Assembly (NCBI GenBank): GCA_037074705.1
Contig: CM073590.1
Span: forward strand, 140,883,600 to 140,947,599
Reading direction: 5' to 3'
DNA length: 64,000 nt
Source: Zhengitettix transpicula
Lineage: Eukaryota; Arthropoda; Insecta; Orthoptera; Tetrigidae
This document shows, in pieces, positions 43,501 through 56,400 of the stretch (its first letter is position 1; the number at the start of each line of letters is the position of its first letter). The position numbers and the translations under genes were made by a program. Below the pieces are notes generated by a model. It worked only from the letters and a program-made list of their open reading frames with translations. It ran no database searches and was not told the DNA's origin.

Positions 43501-46500
43501 CCCCCTTTGTTAAGAAAGAAGTCTGAATCATATGCTGACTGGACCAACTGTTGTTTTCAGGTAAGTCAACAATCCTCCTATTTTCTCCTATTTATTTCTA
43601 TCCTTCCTCACTATCCAAGTTTGAATATATATATATATAAATTCATATAAATTTGTATGGACGGGATAGAATGGTAGTAAATGTTGTATCTGAAATTGAG
43701 GTGCAGGGTCACAGTGTTGGACAGAGAAAATTTAGATGAAAGTGCAAACTGACCATCTTTGCTATTTTCCGAGATGCTCATTACCAGGTGTCGGGCCATA
43801 ACTATCTGCCCTTTATCACAGACAGTTATGTCAGTCAATTTCCCAATTTCTGACACATAACATTGCTAGAATTACTCTTCATTCATCTCTGCTCCACTTA
43901 TATAATGTCCTTACTTTGTCACATGGCTACAATCTCACCAGGCTACTTTCAGTCTTGTGGTGGGCAGCGCTCATATTGTTTTGACTTATGTGAGTAGTAT
44001 GCAGGGTGTTTTTCAGAATTCCTATTACAGACTTCTAGGTGTTGTAGAGAGGACTGAATAGATCAAGTATTGATAAGGAACCCATGTCTGGAAATGTACC
44101 ATTTGGATACAAAATAAATCTGAAGATTGAATTGATTTCAGATTTCTCACAATACACGAACAAAATAATCAGTGACTGCTGATTCAGGTGTTTTCTGTTT
44201 ACAATCAGTTTGCAGAATTGACATTCACATTAATTGTCTTTCAGTCATTGAGCAGCACAAGATGAGGCAGTGGAGGATGGTATAATATACACTTGAAGAT
44301 TATGCTGAGATGTTGATAATTTATGGCAAAGCTGGACATAATGGTTGAGCTGCACAATGTATATATCATGAACATTTTCCACATCACCTTACATTCCATT
44401 TTTGTCAGATTATAACAACTGTGAGAAACGGTACTCTCAAAGCTAGGAGGGCTGACTCTGATGCTCCACAGATGTGCCACATTCTCAATTTTGAAGAGAA
44501 AAACCTTCATCATGTTGAAGAGAACCCATCAACCAGTACTTTAAATATTGCCATGAATGTGTAATGAACAGCAGGGTCACCACATGGAACCATACTTATA
44601 GTGACACAGGTAAGAATTTTTTTTGCATCCAAATGGTACGTTTCTGGATGTAGGTTCCTGGTTAAAACTTGTATACTCAGTCCCCTCTACAACCCCTAGA
44701 AGTCTGTAATAGGATTTCTGAAATGTCCTGCATAATAGTGTATGTATTCACTCAGACTGCTACTGTGATGATTTTCCAATAGTACAAAGAGGAACATAGG
44801 CATTACTCTGTGTTAACTTAGCTATCAAATTTATTTTCTTATTTAACAAAATATTCTAATAATTTCTAATGTATCTTACAAATAGATGAAATTTTCAAAA
44901 TATCTCAATTGAAAAATACATATACATTATAAATGAATAAGTTCCTGGTTACACATACTTAATGATATTATATTACGTGAATTGTTATGATCAGTAATAT
45001 AAAAAACAATCATGTTGTGTGAATCCAAAGTAGAATTTCTAAACACATTAATAATCAAAAAGTTGCTTACAACCAATATAAAGTAAGGCTATTTGATATT
45101 GTGAAATCTACACTTATATTAATTAACTTACAGTTTTGCAGGGCAAGTAGGAATAATTATTTGTAATATGAGATCAGCCAAAGAAGCATTTATGGGTGAT
45201 ACATTTCACCTGAAAGGTCACACTGTGGAACCTTTAGAAAGTTTCTTAAATTCTCAACCAATGGTATATGCTGGTGTGTATCCAGTGGATCAATCTCAGA
45301 ATATAGTTTTGCGTAATGCTATTGAGAAACTGACCCTCAATGATCCAGCAGTATCTGTTTCTCTTGAGACAAGGTATTAATATTTAGTTTATATAATTTG
45401 TATTTATATTATATGTGTATTTTAACCCTTCATGGTCTAGTAAAGACCACTGGCAAGTATTTTTGTTACAAAATATTATTAATATTTTTATAAATCATTT
45501 TATACATGTTCATTCTTCTGGTTTCAAAAATCAATTAAGAGAGATAATGAGAAACATGGTTCAAAAGTGTGAAAAATAAAAAAACACCATTGCACAGTTT
45601 TGTCAAATATGAGAATTACTAAATAACTGCCCAAAATCTATTATTACTTGTCCTGATATCAACTGCACTATTATTATTTATGTATGAAATCCAAAGTGTT
45701 GAACTCAACATTTCTGTATTAAGTAGTATTGCTTGCTTGCTCCTTTCTGTGATACATATCTATAACTATAATTATGTATCAAGATACTGTGGCTATGTTA
45801 CCTAGTTAAAGGCGTTTACTTATGGCAAAGCTGGACATAATGTTTGAGCTGCACAATGTATATATCATGAATATTTTCCACATTACCTTACATACCATTT
45901 TTGTCAGATTATAACAACAACTGTGTGAAACAGGAACTTTTGAAGCTAGGAGGGCTGACTGTGGTGCTCCACAGATGTGCCACACTCTCAATTTTGAGAG
46001 TATTCTTAAAACAATTGTTTTACCGTTAAAGGGTGAAAAATAAATTACAAAAATTGGGTTTGCTTTGAAAGAATTGCTTTAATTGAGATATTTACGCTTT
46101 CATTTTTTAAAGAATCGTCAGGATTGTTATATTTCTCAAGACCTGTTTGACATAGCTCCCAGTAATAACAGTCAGTTATATATAGTCAATATTAATGACT
46201 GAACTGCTTTTACAATGAACGTAGGTTTATGAGTATGACCTTTGCCAAGTAAAGTCATTTAACAAATTAGGGGACAACCATCAACTGAAATAAAATATGC
46301 TAATAAAGGATATATTCAGTTGAGGGGTCTATTACCATGAGATGTACATAAAAATCATACTAACTCTGGCTGGTTGTAAAGCAAATTAATACCAAATCAA
46401 ATGCAATCACTTTTTTCCTTATTTTGTGGAATTAGAAAAATTGTAATTAATTTTTATTGAAACCCTTATATAAATTCAAAGTTTGTTCAAAAAGTAACAT

Positions 46501-49500
46501 TAATACTGAATGTGAATCACATGTAGCAAAATTATATTCAACCATTCATTCAATAAGGCATGATATTCTGGATAGAGCAGGACTTCAGTCCACTAAAACT
46601 CAAAACCCTTTCACTTGACAATTAACCCAACCTCAAACCATTTTCACATTACTTCATCGTAGTGCTGTTTCCTTACTTAATTGGTGCTTCACTGTATTCA
46701 TAGAGCAGATTAATAATAATAGCAGTTATTATCATATATATGAAACACTTTCTAAAGACTACAGGTTTAAAAGGACATTCTCCATTTCCACATCTCAAAT
46801 ATGATTTATATAAATGTGGCAATCTTTACCCAAGACTCTTCATTAGTCAGACAGTAATTCTGTTAATACTACAGTTATTAATATTACTTTTATAAGAAAA
46901 AAATATTTCAGTAAATGTAAACATTGCACAGTAATTTTAAACAAAAGAATGTAACAATATTTTATATTTCTTTCTTTTATTAATAATTTCTTATTTGAAA
47001 TTATAGTCCTGCACTGGGTCAAGGTTGGAGATTAGGCTTTTTGGGATTGTTGCATTTAGAGGTATTCAGTCAAAGGTTGGAACAAGAATATGGAACCCAG
47101 GTTGTTATTACAGCACCAAGTGTTACCTATAAAGGTAAGTTCTATAAATTAATTCCCCCGCATACAATTAAAATGCTTTTTGATGACCAGACTTGAACTT
47201 TTTAGCCATATAAGTGTGTGTGTATACCTAGACAGCATGCAGTTCAGACCTACTATCCTAAATCCTGTTGAAAATTTGCAAAATTTATTTTGTCTCTACA
47301 CTTAAAATGACTTTATATTTGGCCATTTTGGTACTTGCCTGGTAGCATAAATGGCTAAAGCATCTGTGTACTGAGCAGAATTTGAACATTTTCAGTCCTT
47401 CCTTCTCTGTGCATTGAACATTTGCTTTTGAGCGTAATTCTACACCTGAGCATATGCAGTCACTTAAAATGCAATTCCCACCTTTCTCCTATTTGTTTCT
47501 ATCTTTACGCACTATCCAATATCAAATGTGACTTCATCACCAAATTTAAGTTCCTTATATTGTATGTGTGTGTGTGCATGTATATCTATTGTAGTAATTG
47601 GTCTTATATTAAAATAATACGTGACACAGACAGTCATTATGTATTAAACATCATTTAAATTTTACACAAGGTATCAAATGAATTTTTACAACAGTTAGTA
47701 ATTAATTTAATCTTTCTCAGGGTCGTTTACTGGGCCTTTAATAAAACAAATACTTGTTAAACAATTTTTATAATGCAATAAAGAAAACACATACAATAAC
47801 CAAATTTGAATTATGCAATCTGATGATTATACCTTTACTTAAAAGTTTACAAATATGAATACTGTGAAATATTAACTTACATTCTCTGGTAATCCATGAA
47901 ATTTGGCTCACTCGCATACTAACACTCACTCACTTTATACAGGCCATAAAGCGTACCAAGTTGTGCACACACTTTACACTGAACACTTTTGTCAGTACAA
48001 CTAAGCAGATTGTTCACGTAACAGCAGACTATTACCACCTGACTTTCTTCTCACGACGACCTCTGATGACTTCTTGGCGACTCTTTCTTACGACTAACTC
48101 CTATTTATATTGGCCACCTAACTGGGCCTGATGGCTACGAGAACCACTAAAAATTGATCCTTGCCAGAATCCTAAATGACTATAATTTTAGGTTTAGGGA
48201 TAGTTTTCTCATTTGGTTTCCCTGGTTTTACTGTAAGTATACCATTTTTTATTATTGTTCAAAAATTAAATCTCCATAAATTAAATAAATCAGTATTTCA
48301 ATTTTGCATCTTGAACAGAAGTGTATATCCATTTTTTCAAATTTATACCGACTATTTGCTTTGTCCAATAGTAAAAATAAAACCACACAAATAACAGAAA
48401 ATTTTACATCAATCAAATGAATGGTGTCACACACACTCAATGTAATGAAATAATTGTCATTAGCAGCACAACAGAATTATGAAGTACAACAAAGGAACAT
48501 TACAACATTATTCTTAAGTTACTGCATTAGGAACTAAAGTAAGAGAAATTATATTGATTTATTTGATAAGAAATTTCAAGTACAGTAAAGTCTTTAAATT
48601 TTTATAGTTTGCCATTGAACATTAATTTGTTATGTAATTATTTTATATCTGGGTAATTTCTTATTGTCCTTATAGCAAGAATTATGGGTCAAAATAACAT
48701 TAAAAAGTATGGAGGTGAGGAAATTTTTATTTCAAATCCAGCTCACTACCCTGATCCAAATATTATATCAGAAATATATGAACCAATGGTCATGGGAACA
48801 ATTATCACACCAGGTAAACTTATCAGTGTAATTATGTTAACATACTATAATTCAATTTAGTTATTATTGCACATACATATACTCATTAGTGTGTCCCCCC
48901 CCCCAACCAACCTCTCCCATTGTTAGAACTGTATAGTACAGTTTCATTCTAATAGTAATAGTAGCTTGTAATAGCCCTGAGAATTTAATAAATTCTTCCA
49001 ATGTGTTCCTTGTTTTACTATCTATCCTGTTTTTAATGGACAACTATGCCTTTCTGATAATCTTGTATGTGTATGCATATGAAAATTATTACCATAAATA
49101 AATAATTTCTAGATTTACCATACTTTATATAAAAAAATTGTTAAATTTCTCCTTCACCATTTTTTGAAATTCAGATGACTATATTGGCACCATAATTTCA
49201 TTATGTATGGAACGACGAGGAATTCAGAAGAGCTCAGTCAACATTGATAATTTTAGAGTTATGATGAAATTTTTACTTCCACTCAATGAAATAATTGTTG
49301 ATTTCCATGATACCTTGAAATCAATTTCTTCAGGATATGCAAGTTTTGATTATGAAGATTATGGTTATCAGATTTCTCATTTAAGTAAGGTACATTCAAC
49401 TGTATTGAAATTTAAATCTATCCTTTTTTTAAATATAATTTTAGTACGTATTATTTATGAAGTCTTACAAATAGCTCACATTACTTACTAATAATGTTTT

Positions 49501-50008
49501 AAATGCAAAGTTGTCAAAAATCAAAATATTTTTCCATACCCTTGAAAAATGTCTAAGCAAAGAACAGTAGGTTTGTGAAACAATTATTACCTTTAGATTT
49601 AGGAAGCCATTTTAAACTTTATTCAATATTTTGAAGGCAAACACTTTTAAAGAATCAAACAGACCTTTATCTTCAGCAATTACACTGGGAAAACCTTCAA
49701 TCTTTAATGCAGAAATACTTGTGCAAATATAAGTTAAAGTTGTTGCATATAACATCATCTTCATAGTTTGAAATTCATACTAGTTGATATAATTATTTTG
49801 ATGTCATGTAAGGATTTGAATATTTTAAATGTATTTTTCACAATTATAATTGAAATCTCCATTAACTAAAAATCAGTCAATAACTGCCCTTTATGTGAAA
49901 ATAAAGATAGCAGAATATATTTTTGATTCCAAAATGGCATTTATATATCAACAAATGCTTCATAACAAGAAAGAAGATGAATAAGTATATAAATACATTT
50001 TAAATCTG

Positions 50009-50076
<68 letters not shown>

Positions 50077-50400
50077 AACATGATTGGGTTACATTGTTGG
50101 TTGTGAGTCATTGTCGATGTCTCTTGGCCACGCAACTGCATTGTTGAGCTAAAGAGCGAGCTGAGACGGGACAGTGTAAGACGCAGTTCTAAGCTGGACT
50201 CGACGAAGGACGGAGTGGAGCTCTGAGGGCTGAACAGAAAAAACTTTAACAAACCACTCCCTGACAACAATTTATTGCTCATGCTTGACAAATAAAGTAA
50301 TGAAGTATAAAAAAGTTGTTTTGGTGATTTTCTCCTAAAAATTACCTGGCGCCCACAAAATAAATAATCAAAAAACGCGAGGTGGATTGCGGCTATTGCT

Positions 50401-50437
<37 letters not shown>

Positions 50438-53400
50438 TTGTTAATCTGTGAATTGTAAGTTCATTTCATGGTTCATTTTACATGAACAAGCACTTTTCTT
50501 ATTTTATAAAGGGTAACAATTAATTAGTTTTATATTTGAAAACAAAGAAATAAAGCATAATGCTTTAAGTGAAATTAATATTTGTTTAACAAATATTTAA
50601 AAACAAAACCACACTGCAATGACTTCTTAAGTTATTATATACATCAATTTCATTTAAAAATTTTTGGTAATGATATTTGGCTAGCTCAGAAATTTTTAAT
50701 TTTGTAATGAAAACCTTTCTCTCAGTGTTGTTATGGATTTCTACACACGTATAACACACAGATGGTTTAGCAGCACTAATATATAAATTATTGTTTTCAC
50801 ATAGTACAATAATTGATGATGCAACTCAAATTCCTACCACTTTTTTTAATCTTTATATTCCATACTTTTAGTGACAACAGTACTCATTATATCTCAGTAT
50901 TTTAAAACTATGCTTAAATTGAGGAATTAGTTCAACATCAATGGTTAAAATAAAATATTTTGAAATAAAAAATTTAAGTAAATTGCTGTTTTTAGTAAAG
51001 AATATTGTTTAGTTCATTACAATTGAATACTTTAAAACCTACAATTGTTAGCAAATTACACTTTCATGTTAAACATGCCATATTGTATTTTCAGATAACA
51101 ATAAAATTGAATGGAACTGTGGTGGAAGAATTAAGTACTATTGTTCATACTTCTAAAGCAAGTGTTAATGCGCGCAAAATGTGCTTAAAACTCAAAGAAG
51201 TAATTCCTAGGCAACTGATTCAGGTAAGTTATTGGTTAACTCAAATTAGACTGTTTTATATTATTTTTTATATTGATTTATTTACAGTCACATCAACTTC
51301 TCAGGTCCTTAGCGACTCATTATGGGTACTCATTTTTGCCTTGTCGAGGGACTAAATGAGGAGATATTGACATCCATACCCTTGCCGGGATTCAAACCCG
51401 GGACCTCTGAGTTGCAAGGCAGTCATTCTGACCAATAGACCACAGGAGGTTGGCTGTATATGATGGTTAGTAGGGATAAAACATTATGAACTTCCTCCAA
51501 TAAGATGGAATAAAAGAACATCTTATTGGAGACTGTTCGTTAGGTTTAATCTCTACTTACAATAGATTATTAGCATACATAACTGTTCCCAAAAGCCCAC
51601 AAATTCAGCTAAAATTCTCTTATTTAGAACAATATATAGAGATGCATAGAAATATCTGAGGAGAAGGGTGGATTTCAAAGTGAATTTTCATTATTTAATG
51701 GTATAAAGAGTTGGTTCAAATTCGTTAGAACTGTGTGCACGAAAAAAAATATATTTACAAGAGTGTAGTGTGAATTATGTGATACCAATGTATTTATTAG
51801 GCTATTTAGTTAAAATATACCAAGATCTAGTAAAATGTAGGCACCATAAATACCAAGAAACTTGTTGTATTATATGTAAAACAGGATATCTGGCAAAAAA
51901 TGTAGAATGAGTTCAAATAAATATTAGAGTGAAGTTGATTATTTATGAAGCATAATTTAGAAGAATGCTGGAATTGATAGAGGAAAACAGAAATAGACTG
52001 CTAAGAAATAAATTTAATAATTCATATGATAGAAAAGGTATGGGGAGAAACTGTTTAACTGAAGAATACTTGTTGTGAAATCTTGTGTGAAATATAATGT
52101 AAGTCAAACTAGCATGAACTAATAAAAATACACTACCATAAAATAACTTACAGGCATGTGCTAAACACATTTAAAAAAAATAAACAATGATTAATTGGGA
52201 AACTGTTGTAATATGACATCAAGAATAGTAACATTTTAAAATGGGATTGATTGAAGTCATGTATATTTTTAGGCAAGAACATAATATGGCGAGTTAAATG
52301 AATTAAATAGGAATAGGTGTATATATTTTCATATATATATAGATGCAGATGTACTATTAAAAATTGAATGGAAATTAATTATTTCTATGTATTGATACAC
52401 ATTTAATGTAACTGATAGCCATTAACTGGCAGCTTTGATAAAAAAATGCAAAAAACATTTAATATGTTTGTTACTTGACAAATTGTAAATACATGTACAT
52501 AAAGTTAGATGATAATTATATATATAGAATGATGAATACAATGATTGTAATTAGAAATAGAATAAGATACAGAGAATGTAAACCGTGTTTTGCATCAAGC
52601 AGCATGTGGTAGATTGGAAGCAGGTAAATACTTGAAAGGTAAACTGCAAATTAGACTACAAACGTTATTTTCCAGGTAATTATGACTAGCAAGATGAAAA
52701 CTTATGAATATTTTATTTATTGGCGTGTCTGATAAATAAAATAAACTTATCTGAATTTTGTTGACTTAAGTTGGTTTTTAACCTTGCCAACGATGCAAGG
52801 GTATTAATTATAAAATTAAACTTCCTGAATTTTATAATCACAACTGAAATTCAAAACTGGCACTCCCAAATTTAAACAAACTCTTTTCTCAATCTATTGT
52901 AAATATTCTGAACATTCCACAATCTTTTAGTACTCTAGACAGTCTCATTAGACCTGTATATTTCCCTGGTCACTGATACATTATGTTGTTCTAGCCCCAG
53001 CATAAGATAAATATAGTTATATGTCAAGAGTGAGGTCAAATTAAATCTTCATCCATATGAGTAATCTTGCTCAATTTATTTTTCCCTGAAGTAAAATTTT
53101 TTCTTACAGTTTGAAATATATATATCCATTCACCTTGTATAATCTGTCTTCTACTCTCTTTGTTATAGTCAGTTGAATGTTTCTACTAATATTACTACTT
53201 TCAAAAGTACATTACACTATAAGAAAAAGTGATTACCAAATTTGTTATTTTATCATATTTCTTGTGTTAATCTGTAGATAAAGTTATCATTTCTAAAATA
53301 AAAATAAAGATTAAATAATTAGCCAGAAAAATTTTTAATATTCAAATTATCAACAACGTTTCATCCCTGATTGTGACCTCTTCAGGTGTATGGATGTTAC

Positions 53401-56400
53401 AATTATCTAAACAAATAAATTGAGAAAGAAAGTCTTACAAAATAATAATTTAAAAAAAAAAAATTATGCTTGAATATAACTTATAGTGTTATTACCAAAA
53501 AAATTTTTGTTTACTTAAAATTTTAAGTACCACTATAAATTATATTCAACATAATTTTATTTTTTAATTGATGATTTTGTATTACTTCACTAATTTTTAT
53601 TATTTAATATAAAATAAAGTTTACAGTGTATTATAAACATCTGAGTTTGAATTACCTTTTTCTAGATAGCAATACAAGCTTCTGTTGAAGGTAAAATTAT
53701 TGCAAGGGAGACGTTGCAGCCTTATAGAAAGGATGTTACTGCAAAATTGGTTTGTATTAATAAAGTTAATATTGCATGAATTGTTCACACTGTAATGTGT
53801 TAAAACCTGGGTAATAGCCCTTTTCTGATGTGCTCTTAATGGTATGTTTATGTGAGTGCTTAAAAATAATTTGGAGTTGTTCCTCATTGCAGTTAGGGTT
53901 TAAATAATTTACAGCGATTTCTGTAAACTTACTAGCAAGTGAATGTTGCTACAAAGCAATGAAAGAAACTAAACAAGCATTCTGGGTCCAGTCATTCAAT
54001 GACCAAAATTGTTTAAGAGAACATTGTGACACTTTAGGAAGATTTAAGTCAGTATTCTGATAATTTTTTAAGTTATTTTCAAATCTCCTTAAGCAAGAAT
54101 CATTAAAAAAATGGTACTAGAAAAATTTGGCTATCCACCTAGGCATCATTTTTACTCTAGCAAACCTTTTCTTATAACATGACCAACATTCTACTTCTAC
54201 AATTAATATTTCTGGATCTATGAACTGTGACAAGTTATTTGGTATCAATTTTTCCACAGCAAACAATGAAGATACTTTTTAACACTGCAAGGCAATGATG
54301 CCTTTTAAGTTAACATTAGAACTGCAACTATAAATTCCATGAGGCACATTCTGTTTAATGTCCAAAGCTTAAAATCCAACATTTTGATAAATAAGCACTT
54401 CACTATAAAAATGCTGCATTGTGATCTACTGTGCAACTACTAATTTATTTCAATCCTCCACCTAAATCCCTCTTTGTTTTGATGTTGGGCATTGAAAAAG
54501 CTCCCATGTGAACAAGATCTAATATTGTATTCAATACTCCAAAAGACTGATTGTTGTGTTTGCGCCATATTAACATTAGTCAATAATGTTTCATCAGTTT
54601 TGGAATTATAGACCTGGAGTTTTAATGTTTCATTTTCTTATGTATAATTAAAATATTCATCACTATACACAAAAATATTAGCTTTAGTTTAGTTCATTGA
54701 TAATTTGGTTGTGTTTTAATTTTTTCAAACCAATACTGCTGTGTTTTTATCTTGTGATAAACATTAGGTAAATTACAATAGTAAGTAACCAGTTTTTTTA
54801 TTCTTTATAAAAGCTATTAAAATATACTTTTTTCCTGTTGTAGTCTGCTTTCTTTCTCCAGGTTTCCCGTCCATTGCCACACATTACCCAATCTGCTCAC
54901 AGATTAATATGAATAAAGTAGTTGTATTCATGCATTATTACAAGCATCTCAGGATTTGAGATGAATTGAAAACCTTGTAAAGCATATTTGGATGAACCAG
55001 TCATAATCTGGGGGAATGAAATATAGGATACTCCAAAACTTCCAAATTTCACAGTTTTTTTAAATGTTTTAACTGTCTGGGTTGCATTAGCATTAGCATT
55101 AGCATACAAAAGAAAAACATATTTTGATAATAAGCCCTCAAATTTGGCAGGCTTGATATTTTTTCATTGAATCCAATTGTAGCATGCTCTTTTTCGTTTT
55201 TTTCTCTACCCTGCAATTTTTTTGACTGTTTTGGAGTCTTTAGGAGCAAATTCCAACTGGCAATAAAACCATCTACATCTGTGTTGGCATTTAGTGGCCC
55301 TCTATTCAACTAGGGTGATTTAATAATCACTTCTGCTGCTTTTATCACTGTTAATAATAAAGAAAAACAATACAAACATCACAAATGAAGGTTTTGGGTA
55401 CAGCTAAGTCTTTGAAGTAGAATATGATATGAAAGAACTGCATTAATGAAGGATTTACTATTACAAATTGGACAATTTGGACAAACTGAATCTCAAGTAC
55501 TGATCTGGATGAGGTTTAAATAATTTTTTCAGATGAAACATGTGAATTTGATTCCACTTGGTCAATTCCAACCCTTCGAAAGCAACATATTGTTGAAAGA
55601 AAAGCATGTACTTGTGAACACATAACCTCCCTCACTTTCTTTTTCCTTTTTAAATTCACATGAAAAGTAGTTTTTGTTTTCTTTCAGTTTCTTTTCTTTA
55701 CTCCAAAATTAACTGCAATTTCCAATTAAGTGTCCGTTCTCTTATTTCTGTCCTCAAATTCTTTCAAACTTACAAAACAGGATGATCTCTCTATAAATGA
55801 ATTATAGAAATCGTTTTGCTCATCAGTATATAAATAAAATATAATTTATGTTGTTTATAACAAAATAAATTATATTTATTCTAACAAAAACATTTAATAA
55901 CATTCAAAAACAAAATTGCTCATTGAGTCTGAATTACAAATAAAGTCACATGAAGTCAGTTGGCAAATCCTCACTTACTTTTCTTAGCCGCTTTCTTTGA
56001 AGTAACCCACCTCTTGACCAATAAGTTTGGCACATGCCAATGGCAACGTCCACATTATGACACAGTTTCCCAACATAATATGGCATTGTGTGGTTGCACC
56101 TTTGAAAAGTCGAGCTCCACTTCTATCGTGGAAAATAAATTGTTTAATTTATTTCTGATTGGAGAATATTTGTGTTTAATTTCAATCTCTGCCATTTGCA
56201 TTCTACTTCAAAGTGAGGGAAACCTTTTCAAATGCACTAATTATTGTGTACAATAAATTTTCAATTTATTAAGATAAATATATATTGATAATGAGAGTTT
56301 GATCCATGGTGGCTGGCAGACAACAAATTAAAATTAATATTGTAATGTAATGTAAATAGTAATTAAAATATTTGAGTAATTATAATAAAGCTTTGGTGTG

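Noticed and set aside
51383..51450. tRNA gene
   Set aside because: A and B boxes are present, but the acceptor stem is poor and a SINE body follows directly.
54897..56256. Frames of 70-98 codons in GUF1 intron 8
   Set aside because: AT-rich chance frames with low-complexity composition (for example NANANA) and no motifs.
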